Below, piece by piece: positions 37,525 to 46,662 of a stretch of DNA of 64,000 nucleotides; the first letter of the stretch is position 1; every line of letters begins with the position of its first letter. This DNA comes from Marvinbryantia formatexigens (lineage in GTDB: Bacteria > Bacillota > Clostridia > Oscillospirales > Ruminococcaceae). A program made the position numbers and the translations under genes. Under the pieces are notes generated by a model. It made no database searches and was not told the DNA's origin. It was given only the letters and a program-made list of their open reading frames with translations. The stretch is from contig JAETPU010000003.1 of NCBI GenBank assembly GCA_021771035.1, positions 1 through 64,000 of the forward strand. The letters are read 5' to 3'.

Positions 37525-38097
37525 ATGTGTATTGAACAAATCAGCCACAGCACCGTGAAACTATCCTTGAACAGCGAGGATCTGCAGCGGCTCCAGATCT
37601 CGTTTGAGAGCATCAGCTGCACGGATCCCAATACCCGCCGGGCCCTACTGGAGCTTCTGGCCACCGCTCAGGAGGAAACCGGCTTCGACCCCGCCGGAGC
37701 GCGCCTTTTGGTCGAGGTTTACCGCAGCCAGGACGGGCTCACCTTCCTGTTTTCCCTGCTGGGGCCATCCCAAACGGGGGAACTGGAGCTGGACGCCTGT
37801 CCCACCACCCCGGTGGTGTTCAGTTTCGGAAACCTGGATTCCATGGTTCTGGGCGCTTCCAGCCTGTTTGAGCAGTATGGGCACCGGGTGTTCAAAAGCG
37901 CATTATACCGGGTGTCAGACACCTACCAGCTGGCCATCTATCCCCTGGATGCCGCGGAAAATACCGCGGTTCGCTACCTGAGCGAATTCGGAAAGCTGGT
38001 TGGAAAAGGGGAAATTTACACGGCCTTTCTGCGGGAGCACGGAAAGGAGCTCATCGCTGACAACGCCATTGACCGAATTACCTATTATCTGGCCTGA
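37525..38097 (+). CDS. mecA: MecA-like ClpC adaptor protein
   Basis: 190 residues. MecA proteins link substrates such as ComK to the ClpCP protease. The N-terminal substrate-binding half has the MCIEQISHSTVKLSL...DL pattern and the RRALLELLATAQEETGF motif. The C-terminal ClpC-binding half (about 95-190) has LGASSLFEQYGHRVFKSALY. It is shorter than B. subtilis MecA because the acidic linker is reduced. Of three clustered Met codons, the one at 37525 is nine bases after AAAGGA. Its 3' end overlaps the convergent rpe gene by 20 bases. Confidence 0.85.
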   Translation: MCIEQISHSTVKLSLNSEDLQRLQISFESISCTDPNTRRALLELLATAQEETGFDPAGARLLVEVYRSQDGLTFLFSLLGPSQTGELELDACPTTPVVFSFGNLDSMVLGASSLFEQYGHRVFKSALYRVSDTYQLAIYPLDAAENTAVRYLSEFGKLVGKGEIYTAFLREHGKELIADNAIDRITYYLA

Positions 38098-38743
38098 GCG
38101 CCGCAATGGCCGCGCCATAGTCCGTCTGTGAAAACACAGCGGATCCGGCCACCAATACATCAGCGCCGTTTTCCACCGCGATGGGAGCCGTCCGGGGAGA
38201 AATTCCCCCGTCCACCTGGAGCCAGAGATCCTGCCGCCCCAGCCTGTCGGCCAGCGCCCGAACCTGCCGCAGCTTAGGCATCATATCCCCGCGGAATTCC
38301 TGTCCGCCGAAGCCCGGCTCAACCGTCATCACCAGAACCATATCCAAAAGCGGCAAAAACTCGGCCACCGCCTGGGCGGGAGTGCAGGGCTTTACGGCAA
38401 CGCCGCACCGGACTCCCGCTTCCCGGATCAGACGAATGCACCGGTGCACTGCCTGGGAATCCTCCAGGGCCTCCAGGTGAAACGTGAGCATATCCGCCCC
38501 CGCCCGGATAAACTCCGGCAGGAAAAACAGCGGATCGGCAATCATCAGGTGGACGTCCAAAAACAGATCCGTTTTTTTTCGCAGGCTCTGCAGCACACAG
38601 GGGCCGATGGTGAGATTGGGAACAAAGGCGCCGTCCATCACATCCACATGGAGCATATCCGCCCCGGCCGCCTTGACGGCCCGGGCCTCCTGCTCCAGGT
38701 TTGCAAAATCACTGGATAAAATGGATGGCGAAATTTGAATCAT
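38078..38743 (-). CDS. rpe: Ribulose-phosphate 3-epimerase
   Basis: 221-residue TIM barrel interconverting ribulose 5-phosphate and xylulose 5-phosphate in the pentose phosphate pathway. ISPSILSSDFANL starts the barrel. Metal and catalytic residues lie in MLHVDVMDGAFVPN, LDVHLMI and LQVDGGISPRT. The phosphate site is VLVMTVEPGFGGQEF and ADVLVAGSAVF. AGGAGG lies upstream of the ATG at 38743. It stands apart from the usual rsgA-rpe-thiN cluster. Confidence 0.95.
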   Translation of the reverse strand: MIQISPSILSSDFANLEQEARAVKAAGADMLHVDVMDGAFVPNLTIGPCVLQSLRKKTDLFLDVHLMIADPLFFLPEFIRAGADMLTFHLEALEDSQAVHRCIRLIREAGVRCGVAVKPCTPAQAVAEFLPLLDMVLVMTVEPGFGGQEFRGDMMPKLRQVRALADRLGRQDLWLQVDGGISPRTAPIAVENGADVLVAGSAVFSQTDYGAAIAALRPDNR

Positions 38744-39032
38744 TCCCCTGTCCTCCTGTTCCTATCGAGCTTCTTATCAAAAACGGACTGCACGGGCCCA
38801 GCCGGGAGCCGCGGCAGACAGCCGGATTGTGTTCCAGACCACGACAATACCTTATTAAATACGAAAAAACTTTGACAATATGGGCAGGCAGCCCCATATT
38901 ATCCATTTTATTTTATACTACTGAATATGAAACGTCAATAAAACGGCGGCAAGAATCCTCAAATAACACGATTTTCCGCTGTTTTTCTCAAACATTGGCT
39001 GTTTTGGGCTTCTTCTATCCCAGCATCACAAA

Positions 39033-39061
39033 TTGACAGGATTTTCTTTTGGGAGTATACT
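39033..39061 (+). promoter_or_regulatory. Promoter of the aldo/keto reductase gene
   Basis: TTGACA (39033-39038), a 17-base spacer and TATACT (39056-39061), 54 bases before the start codon. Bases 38744-39032 hold no gene. Confidence 0.78.
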
Positions 39062-39114
39062 AGGGATAAGGAAATGGACATCAGTTTCACTGTGTGAAAG
39101 TTAGGAGGAGCCTT

Positions 39115-40236
39115 ATGCAAACGCGTCGTTTAGAAAATATCGGTGTGGACCTTCCGCTCTTGACCTTTGGCGGAATGCGGATGCCCACAAAAAACGGAAA
39201 GATAGATGTTCCGGCGGCCCAGGAGATGGTGGATTTCGCTTTGAAAAACGGGATCCGGTATTTTGATACCGCCTACGGCTACCACGAGGGGGAGTCTGAG
39301 AGCTTTTTCGGTGAGACGCTCACCAAATATCCCCGGGACAGCTATTATCTGGCCACCAAGCTTCCGGTATGGATGGCGGATTCCCTGGAGGACTGCGAAA
39401 AAATCTTTGAAAACCAGATGAAAAAGACCCGCGCCGACTATTTTGATTTTTACCTTCTGCACTCCCTGGACAAGGAAAAGTTCCAGAAGGTTCAGGAGTA
39501 CGGCGCCTATGAGATGCTCCTGCAAAAGAAAAAAGAGGGAAAAATCCGTCATCTGGGCTTTTCCTTCCATGATACCGCGGATGTACTGGAGGAAATCCTG
39601 AACACCTATGAATTTGACTTTGTCCAGATTCAGTTCAACTACATCGACTGGTTCCAGAAGGACGCTCGGCAGCTGTATGAGGTCATCGAGAAGAAAAACC
39701 TGCCCATCTTTGTAATGGAACCCGCCCGGGGCGGATTTTTAGCTTCCCTGCCCAAGGAGATGGAAGCCGTGCTCAAGGCCGCGAATCCCGAGGCATCCAT
39801 TGCCTCCTGGGCCTTCCGGTGGGTGGCATCCTTCCCGCTTGTAAAGACTATCCTGAGCGGGATGTCCAACATGGAGCAGGTGGCGGACAACATCAAGACC
39901 CTGAGCGACCCGAAGCCCTTCACTCCCAAGGAGGAAGAGGCCCTCAAAACTGTGGTGAAGATGATTATGGAGCAGCCCACCATCCCCTGCACCGGGTGTT
40001 CCTACTGTATGGACTGCCCCAACGGCGTGCAGATTCCCACTGTATTTAAAATTTACAACGACTATATCCGAGAGAAAAACCTGGGAAGCACCAAGAAAAA
40101 GTATTTCCAGGATCTGGCCCCCGAATGCCGGGCGGACTGCTGTATCTCCTGCGGCGTTTGCCTGGAGAAATGCCCCCAGCAAATTTCCATTCCGGAGCAG
40201 ATGGCGCTGGTGGATTCCGTACTTTCCAGCCTGTAA
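39115..40236 (+). CDS. Aldo/keto reductase with C-terminal ferredoxin domain
   Basis: 373 residues. An AKR TIM barrel (about 1-285) keeps the catalytic set: FDTAYGYHEGE (Asp, Tyr), LATKLP (Lys) and YLLHSL (His). A C-terminal Fe-S domain has CTGCSYCMDCPNGVQIP and CCISCGVCLEKCPQQISIP, enough for two clusters, though the spacing is not strictly canonical. Such proteins are common in anaerobes and probably couple ferredoxin-like electrons to carbonyl reduction; the substrate is unknown. AGGAGG lies upstream of the ATG. It has its own promoter and terminator. Confidence 0.88.
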   Translation: MQTRRLENIGVDLPLLTFGGMRMPTKNGKIDVPAAQEMVDFALKNGIRYFDTAYGYHEGESESFFGETLTKYPRDSYYLATKLPVWMADSLEDCEKIFENQMKKTRADYFDFYLLHSLDKEKFQKVQEYGAYEMLLQKKKEGKIRHLGFSFHDTADVLEEILNTYEFDFVQIQFNYIDWFQKDARQLYEVIEKKNLPIFVMEPARGGFLASLPKEMEAVLKAANPEASIASWAFRWVASFPLVKTILSGMSNMEQVADNIKTLSDPKPFTPKEEEALKTVVKMIMEQPTIPCTGCSYCMDCPNGVQIPTVFKIYNDYIREKNLGSTKKKYFQDLAPECRADCCISCGVCLEKCPQQISIPEQMALVDSVLSSL

Positions 40237-40245
40237 GCCAAACTT

Positions 40246-40277
40246 ACCCGGCGGAACTTGAGTTCCGCCGGGTTTTT
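40246..40277 (+). terminator. Terminator of the aldo/keto reductase gene
   Basis: ACCCGGCGGAACT and AGTTCCGCCGGGT around a TG loop, followed by TTTTT. The next 300 bases to the GNAT gene show no gene. Confidence 0.88.
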
Positions 40278-40584
40278 GATTGACGGTGAATTATACTATC
40301 AAGTGCAACAAAATAAGGGAATAAAAGAGTTCATACAGGACCCTGCGGCAAAATGGAGTTACCACACAGCCAAAAGACCAGCAGGAAACGCTCTGAGAGA
40401 AAAGCTTTGCGGCACTTGGGCGATCCACTCCGCGGCGCAAAGCCGGCAGCCGGCCTTCCCTGAGGGGCCAAACCGGCGCCTTATGCCGGTAACACAGCGT
40501 ATATTTCATCCGCTCACCGGCGGTTTTCCCTGAGAACCCAACCCTTCCCTCTCACACTTTCAATACCGGAAAAGGAGCGCTGCT

Positions 40585-41163
40585 ATGATTGTACTCACAA
40601 CGCCCCGGCTGCTCATCCGGGATCACCTGCCCGGGGATCTGCCCTATCACCATGAGCTGATGAGCAGCGACAGCGGGATGCGGTATCTGCCCGAACTGAA
40701 AACCCACACCCTTACCCAGACCCGGGAGAACCTGGCAGAGGCCATCCGTCAGCAGGGCCTGGCGGATCGGCGGTGCTATTTTTTCTGGATAGAGTCCCGG
40801 GAAACCGGAAGCCATATCGGAGAAATCGGCTACACCGTCACCAAGAAAACGCCTCTGGGCGCATTGGCGGATGTGGGGTATTTCATCCGGGAATCCTGCT
40901 GGGGGCACGGATACACGTCTGAGGCCCTCAGGAAGGTTTTGCGCTTTGCCTTTGAGGAAAACGGCGTGTACCGGATCTCCTGCGGCTGCCTGAAGGAGAA
41001 CGCCGCCTCCCGCCGCGTCATGGAAAAATGCGGGCTTCTCCCGGAGGGAGAACTCAAAGAATACCAGTGGCACGAGGGCGCGCTCAAGGACCGGCTGGTG
41101 TTCCGCCTGCTCAGGCGGGAATGGCAGCGGCTCCAGGGCCAGGCTCAGACGTTTACAGAATAG
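40585..41163 (+). CDS. GNAT N-acetyltransferase (RimJ/RimL type)
   Basis: 192 residues. TTPRLLIRDHLPGDLPYHHEL starts the RimJ/RimL-type fold (shortened: TPRLLIRDHLPGDL). The acetyl-CoA loop ESCWGHGYTSEALRKVL is complete, and ENAASRRVMEKCGLLPEG is the typical C-terminal motif. The substrate could be a ribosomal protein N-terminus, an antibiotic or a metabolite; nothing in the context decides. AAAAGGAG precedes the ATG. Confidence 0.88.
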   Translation: MIVLTTPRLLIRDHLPGDLPYHHELMSSDSGMRYLPELKTHTLTQTRENLAEAIRQQGLADRRCYFFWIESRETGSHIGEIGYTVTKKTPLGALADVGYFIRESCWGHGYTSEALRKVLRFAFEENGVYRISCGCLKENAASRRVMEKCGLLPEGELKEYQWHEGALKDRLVFRLLRREWQRLQGQAQTFTE

Positions 41164-41596
41164 CGGAATTACTGTTTCGCCGGAAGGGATTCCGGCGATA
41201 TTTTTTTCCTATCTGCGCCGCAAAGGCCAGCCATGCCGCATTCGGGCGGTAAGATTCACTGCTTTGCGGGAGGTACAGTACACCGGTTAGAGCCTGTTTT
41301 CCTGCACCGGCGGGGCTCTCCCGCCTTGTTTGGAGCTTTCCCATGTGTTCACCCGCGGCTCTCACAGGCGGCCGGGCCCATTCCCATGGGCCATAAAAAG
41401 CTGGGAAAATCCTTACTTTTTTGTGTCTGGCATTCTTACCTTGTTCTGTTAAACTTACGGTACAGCCAGTGAATTTCCAGGAACCGGAGCACCCTGAGCG
41501 GGAGGAATCCTTAGAGCCTGTCTCCTCCCCGCGTTCGGCCAAGGGAATACCGCCTGTTTTTGTTCATTCGCCGGCACAAGTAAGGGAGGCAATTTT
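41164..41596. other. Gene-free stretch before the glycosyltransferase pair
   Basis: No family-like reading frame, no strong hairpin and no consensus promoter is visible, although the promoter of the following genes should be here. Confidence 0.4.
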
Positions 41597-42538
41597 ATGA
41601 AACTCATCTCACTCATTATTCCGGTTCACAACGAGGAAGCCGTACTTCCTCTATTACAAGAACAGCTTCTGCTGACGGCAGGAGAGCTATCCCAATACCA
41701 ATTCGAATTTCTCCTGATTGACGACGGCAGTCAGGACAAGTCCTATCAACTGCTGCAGAGCTTTGCCGCCCAGGATTCCCGCTTTTGCGTTTTGCGCCTG
41801 TCCCGGAATTTCGGCAAGGAGGCGGCGCTTATGGCGGGAATCGATACCTGCCGGGGTGATGCCGCCGTTTTCTTGGACGCGGATTTGCAGGATCCGCCCC
41901 AGTTGATCCCCCGGATGCTGGAGTGCTGGGAGGCGGGCTACCAGGATGTGTACGCCAGGCGTATCTCCCGGCAGGGGGAATCCATCTTCAAAAGGGCCAG
42001 CGCCTGGCTGTATTACCGGATTCTCGCCCGCCTGAGCGAGGTTTCAATCCAGCCGGACACCGGGGATTTCCGGCTGCTGGACCGCCGGTGTATCCTGGCC
42101 CTGCGTTCGCTGCGGGAACAAAACCGATGCACAAAAAGTCTGTTTAGCTGGATTGGCTTTCGCAAAAAGGAGCTGCTCTTTCACCGCCAGGCACGCGCCG
42201 CAGGCAAAAGCCAATGGAAATTGGGGAGCCTTTTGAATTTAGCCGTCCGGGGGATTACCTCCCTGACCACAGCGCCCCTGAGATGGATTGTGATTCTGGC
42301 CCTTGTGCTGTGCCTATCCTGCACTCCCCTTTTGGCAGCGGGGATACTGCTCTGCGGACCCGCCAGGTTTTTGCTGCTGGGCCTGGGCTGCGTCTGCTTT
42401 TTGCTGGGGCTTCAGACGTTTGCCCTGGGCATCCTTGGGGAATATATCGGCCAGATTTTTACGGAAACCAAAGGGCGGCCCGTATATCTTGCGGACACAA
42501 ACGAAGCGCGGGAGGGCTGCCGCCATGGCCAATATTAA
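41597..42538 (+). CDS. Family 2 polyprenyl-phosphate glycosyltransferase (GtrB-like)
   Basis: 313 residues. A GT2 domain (about 1-220) has SLIIPVHNEEAVLP, LIDDGSQDKSY and VFLDADLQDPPQLIP (Asp residues for nucleotide-sugar and metal binding). Two C-terminal membrane helices lie at about 233-285. Such enzymes load a sugar from UDP- or GDP-sugar onto undecaprenyl phosphate on the inner face. GGGAGG precedes the ATG. It overlaps the next gene by 14 bases, and that gene encodes a GT-C enzyme that could use the product outside. Confidence 0.9.
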   Translation: MKLISLIIPVHNEEAVLPLLQEQLLLTAGELSQYQFEFLLIDDGSQDKSYQLLQSFAAQDSRFCVLRLSRNFGKEAALMAGIDTCRGDAAVFLDADLQDPPQLIPRMLECWEAGYQDVYARRISRQGESIFKRASAWLYYRILARLSEVSIQPDTGDFRLLDRRCILALRSLREQNRCTKSLFSWIGFRKKELLFHRQARAAGKSQWKLGSLLNLAVRGITSLTTAPLRWIVILALVLCLSCTPLLAAGILLCGPARFLLLGLGCVCFLLGLQTFALGILGEYIGQIFTETKGRPVYLADTNEAREGCRHGQY

Positions 42539-44030
42539 ACGGCTGGTTTACTGGGCCGGGGCATTTCTGCCCTGCGCGCTTTTATTGGTGCTGTGCTTTC
42601 ACCAGAGCCTGTGGTTCGACGAGGCCTTCACCGTGGGGCTTGTTTCCAAGAGCTTCCCGGAACTCCTCTCTATCGCCGCAGCGGACGTGCACCCTCCGCT
42701 CTATTACCTGCTTTTAAAGGCATTCCTGAGCCTCTTCGACGGCAGCCTGACGGCAGCCAGGCTCTTCTCCTGGCTGCCCTACCTGCTGCTGTCCTGTCTG
42801 GGGGCCTTTGGCCTGCGCAGGCACTTCGGCGGGGGTGTGGCGCTCCTGTTTAACCTGTGCCTGTGCCTGCTGCCCATGACAGCCCGATACGCCGGACAGC
42901 TGCGGATGTACTCCTGGGCCATGCTCTTTGTCACCCTCACCGGGTATTTTGCCTGGCGCTACCGGCATTCCTCCCCGGCCTCCCGGCAGGGCCGTCTTTT
43001 TCTGCTGGGATATCTTCTGTGCGGCCTTTTGGCGGCCTATACCCACTACTTTGCGCTGATAGCCGTGGGCTGTACCGCCCTGGTGCTGGCTATCCGCTGC
43101 CTGAAGCCCCGGCATGAGCGGGCAGGCCATCTGAAAAACTGGCTTTTGGCCACACTGCTGCAGCTTTTGGGGTATCTGCCGGGGTTTTACTGGGTGTTCC
43201 TGCAGTCCCAGAAGGTAATCCAGGGATACTGGATCCAGGTAAAATATCCCGATATCCTGGCCCAAACTGTCTCTTCCGTTTTGGCGGACAGGCTGCACCC
43301 GCTCTTTCTGGGTCTTTCCTTTCCGGCGGTCCTTGCCATCCTGTGCCTGTCCGCAAAATCCCGCAAACGTCCGCAGGGCTCCCTGGCGGCGGCAGCTGTA
43401 TGGGTGCCGCTTCTGGTACTGACAGCGGGGCTTCTCATCTCCGTCTGGAGGCCCGTATTTTATCCCCGGTACCTGTATGCGGCCATGGGGCCGTTGTGTT
43501 TTTCCCTGGCATTGAGCCTGCGGGATCTGTTCTCCCAGGGAGGAAAGCGGAGGCTGGCCGCCGGAGCTGCCCTATTTTGTTTGACTGTATGCGGAGCAGC
43601 CAACTTAGCAAAGAGCGCCCAATGCGCCATGGATCCCCAAAACCAGCTGCCGGCACAGGTTCTCTCCCAGCAGCTTAGAGACGAGGACTGCATCCTCTAC
43701 CCCACCATCAATGCGGCGGGAATTCTGTGGGGGAATTTTCCCAACACCCCCCTGTATTTCGACGCCCGGGGACAGCTGTCCTTTCAGGAGGCCTACAGGG
43801 CCTTTTCCCCGCAGCTGTCCTGCATTACCGGCATCGGGGAAATGGGGGAGACCCGCGGGCGGATTTGGATTGTCACGACCACCGCCCAGCCGGATTTTTC
43901 CGGGTATGAAGCCCAGGGGCTCACTCAGGACGGCCCCGCCCGGGAATTCTGGGTTCCCTACAGCTCCGAGACCATCCGCATGGCGCCCTTCCGAATTGGG
44001 ACTGATTCCTTGGGGAATCGGGAGAATTGA
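42525..44030 (+). CDS. GT39/ArnT-like multi-membrane glycosyltransferase
   Basis: 501 residues with about ten or eleven membrane helices and a soluble C-terminal part (about 395-501). The first loop has SLWFDEAFTVGLV and DVHPPLYYLLLKAF, the Asp-Glu and HPPLYY signatures of GT-C enzymes that take sugar from a lipid carrier. The start at 42525 follows GGAGG by nine bases; the longer frame upstream runs inside the GT2 gene. Together the pair is a lipid-linked sugar transfer module, likely decorating a cell-wall polymer or protein. Confidence 0.85.
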   Translation: MANIKRLVYWAGAFLPCALLLVLCFHQSLWFDEAFTVGLVSKSFPELLSIAAADVHPPLYYLLLKAFLSLFDGSLTAARLFSWLPYLLLSCLGAFGLRRHFGGGVALLFNLCLCLLPMTARYAGQLRMYSWAMLFVTLTGYFAWRYRHSSPASRQGRLFLLGYLLCGLLAAYTHYFALIAVGCTALVLAIRCLKPRHERAGHLKNWLLATLLQLLGYLPGFYWVFLQSQKVIQGYWIQVKYPDILAQTVSSVLADRLHPLFLGLSFPAVLAILCLSAKSRKRPQGSLAAAAVWVPLLVLTAGLLISVWRPVFYPRYLYAAMGPLCFSLALSLRDLFSQGGKRRLAAGAALFCLTVCGAANLAKSAQCAMDPQNQLPAQVLSQQLRDEDCILYPTINAAGILWGNFPNTPLYFDARGQLSFQEAYRAFSPQLSCITGIGEMGETRGRIWIVTTTAQPDFSGYEAQGLTQDGPAREFWVPYSSETIRMAPFRIGTDSLGNREN

Positions 44031-44329
44031 CGTATTTTCGGCGAGATGCTACACTGAAACGAAGGAGCCTGGGAACACTCCCATCTGCCATGGACACCTT
44101 GAGTTTAGCGGCGCCCGCCTGGTCCCCATGCGGGAAAGGGCCTCACCACTCCACGACCGGGATGAATGTGTCCTGTTTGGGCAGAACTTGTATTACAGAC
44201 CAAAGGGTGAACCAGCCGCGGCGGCTGGCCGGAATCCGAGCGGGCGCTTACAGCCAATTGGAAGCGCTCCGCGTACCGGTGTGCGCACAGGCCTGTGAGG
44301 AATGTATCAGTTTTTGAGGAGGAAGCGCC

Positions 44330-45028
44330 ATGCAGGAGCATATTTTAGTTTGCGACGACGACCCCGACATCGTGCGGGCCATCGCCATCTATCTGGAAGC
44401 GGAGGGCTACCGGGTGTCCGGCGCCCACAGCGGCGAGGAGGCCCTGCGCATCCTGCGCTGCCAGAGCATCCACCTCATTCTTCTGGATATCATGATGCCC
44501 GGGATGGACGGCATTGCCACAGCGCTGCAAATCCGCAGGCTCAGCAGTGTGCCCATCCTGATTCTCTCCGCCAAAAGCCAGGCCTCAGACAAGGTGCTGG
44601 GGCTGAATGTGGGAGCGGACGACTACATCACCAAGCCCTTCGACCCGCTGGAACTGGTAGCGCGGGTGCGCTCCAACCTGAGGCGGTATCTGGCGCTGGG
44701 CAGCGCGGCGCCCGCCCCGGGAACCCTGACGCTGGGCCCGCTGCAGATTGACGACACCAGAAAGACCGTCCGGGTGGATGGGGAGGAAATCCGCCTGACG
44801 CCCACGGAATACCGGATGCTCCTGTTTTTTTGCAAAAACCCGGGACAGGTGTTCTCCATTGCGCAGATTTACGAAAACGTTTGGGGAGAGCCCTTTGACG
44901 GCGCGGAAAAAAAGGTGGTGCTGCATATCAGCCACCTGAGGGAAAAAATCGAGATCGATCCCCGGGATCCCCAGTATCTCAAGACCGTGTGGGGCCTGGG
45001 CTACAAGATACAGGACAGGGAGGACTGA
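44330..45028 (+). CDS. OmpR/VanR-type response regulator
   Basis: 232 residues. The receiver domain has VCDDDPDIVRA, the phospho-acceptor Asp in LILLDIMMPGMDG near 53, and the Lys in ILSAKSQ. The winged-helix DNA-binding domain has EIRLTPTEYRMLLFF and KVVLHISHLREKIE. The sensor kinase follows after about 100 bases. GAGGAGGAAGCGCC precedes the ATG. The target may be the preceding glycosyltransferase pair, but this is inference. The 44031-44329 stretch shows no gene. Confidence 0.92.
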   Translation: MQEHILVCDDDPDIVRAIAIYLEAEGYRVSGAHSGEEALRILRCQSIHLILLDIMMPGMDGIATALQIRRLSSVPILILSAKSQASDKVLGLNVGADDYITKPFDPLELVARVRSNLRRYLALGSAAPAPGTLTLGPLQIDDTRKTVRVDGEEIRLTPTEYRMLLFFCKNPGQVFSIAQIYENVWGEPFDGAEKKVVLHISHLREKIEIDPRDPQYLKTVWGLGYKIQDRED

Positions 45029-45129
45029 GGCCTTCCGCCCTGGCCCAGGGCCTGCAGCGGCAGCCGGGGCAGACTCACGCCTTTTCCCCGGCCCGGCCGG
45101 CTTATTTTTCGTTAGAAAGGAACGATGCT

Positions 45130-46410
45130 ATGAAACCGGAATCCGCCGTTTTGCGTGTGTTCAAAAAGATGTTTGCGCCCTCGAAGGTGCGTTATCTGGA
45201 GTCTCAGTTTCTTCCCTCAGCAGCCGGCGCCTTATTCCTGGGATGTTTTTATAACCGTAACTTTGGAGACTCCAGCTTTTGGTTCCTGTGGCCCACCGCC
45301 CAGATCTTTATTCTGATCGCTCTGGCCTTTATTGTCTTCTTTGCCATCCGGGGAGTGTGCGCCGCCGTGCAAACGGCGCACTCCGGGGCCTGGCGGGAAC
45401 ATCTGCTGATCTGGCATATGAGCGAGCATTTTTCCCTCATTTGGCGCCCTGCCCTGCTGATTGCGGCGGTTATTTTTGCAGAGTGGCTTCTGTTCCCCTT
45501 TGTGCCATACAACGGACTTCTCACCCTCACCGCCATATTCTGCCCGGTATTCTTGCTGGGCTGGGTGAGCAGCCGGATGATTGCGGTGCATTTCTCTCAG
45601 GAGCAGCTCCGGCAGGCCATGAAGGGAGAGGCGGCGCCCCCCTCCCCGCTGATTCCCCCGGAATTCGGCGGGCTTTCCCAGCAGATCAGTGAAATCACCT
45701 CCGCCTTCAGCGACGCTGTCAGCGCACGGATTAAAAGCGAACGTTTCAAGGCGGATCTCATCACCAATGTTTCCCATGATCTCAAAAATCCGCTCACCTC
45801 CATCACCAGCTATGTCAAGCTCCTGCAAAAGCAGGACAACACCCCGCAGCAGCAGCGGGAATATCTGGAGATCCTGGATAAAAAATCCCAGCAGCTCAAA
45901 ACGCTTACCGAAAACCTGATTGAATACTCCAAGCTCTCCTCCGGCAGCGAACCGGTTCACCTGGAAAAATTAAACCTTTCCGAACTGGTGCTTCAGGTAA
46001 GCGGCGCCTATGAGGAGGAATTGGAGCGCCGGGGGCTCACCCTCAGGCGCACTATGGATTCCATGGAGGTTTTTATCCCCATGGACGGCAGCAAGATGAT
46101 GCGCATTCTGGAAAACCTGTACCAGAATGCGTGCAAATACTCCCTGGAGGGTTCCCGGGTATATGCCAGCCTGAGCATGAAGGGCGGCTATGCGCAGTTC
46201 AGTTTGATGAACATATCCCGGGAGCCGCTGAATATTCCGGCGGACGAACTGCTGGAACGCTTTACCCGGGGCGATGCGGCCCGCTCCACAGAGGGCAACG
46301 GGCTGGGGCTCTCCATTGTGAAAAGCCTGGTGGAACTGCAGGGTGGCAGCTTTGAAATTGAAATCCGGGGCGATTTGTTCTGTACCACGGTCAAAATGCC
46401 GCTCAGCTGA
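45130..46410 (+). CDS. Membrane sensor histidine kinase (VanS-like)
   Basis: 426 residues. The N-terminal part (about 30-160) holds roughly four membrane helices and little extracellular sequence, so it probably senses within the membrane. The H-box is NVSHDLKNPLTSI. The ATPase has LYQNACKYS (N-box) and STEGNGLGLSIVKSL (G-box). The start at 45130 follows GAAAGGAACG. It phosphorylates the regulator encoded just upstream, inferred from adjacency. Confidence 0.9.
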   Translation: MKPESAVLRVFKKMFAPSKVRYLESQFLPSAAGALFLGCFYNRNFGDSSFWFLWPTAQIFILIALAFIVFFAIRGVCAAVQTAHSGAWREHLLIWHMSEHFSLIWRPALLIAAVIFAEWLLFPFVPYNGLLTLTAIFCPVFLLGWVSSRMIAVHFSQEQLRQAMKGEAAPPSPLIPPEFGGLSQQISEITSAFSDAVSARIKSERFKADLITNVSHDLKNPLTSITSYVKLLQKQDNTPQQQREYLEILDKKSQQLKTLTENLIEYSKLSSGSEPVHLEKLNLSELVLQVSGAYEEELERRGLTLRRTMDSMEVFIPMDGSKMMRILENLYQNACKYSLEGSRVYASLSMKGGYAQFSLMNISREPLNIPADELLERFTRGDAARSTEGNGLGLSIVKSLVELQGGSFEIEIRGDLFCTTVKMPLS

Positions 46411-46604
46411 GACTGCTGCCGGAGCTGGATAATCCCAATTCCCCATAGGCGGGCGGGGCTCTGGGATCCGAAGAGGCCTCTCCCTGCGTTTTTCAGGCAC
46501 AGGAGCAGGCCATCCGGGCTTTGAGCCCTAGGCGGAGCATGAAACACAACGGTACAAAATTCCCCATTTGACCGTATGGCCCCAGGAAAAGCACCACAGA
46601 CGCA

Positions 46605-46644
46605 AACCCGCCCTTCCGAGCGCAGCGGTTCGGAAGGGCGGGTT
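46605..46644. terminator. Bidirectional terminator between the kinase and antiporter genes
   Basis: A 15-bp perfect stem (46605-46619 with 46630-46644) between convergent genes, with T-rich sequence on either side. Confidence 0.75.
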
Positions 46645-46662
46645 GTTCTCTTGAGAGCTTTT

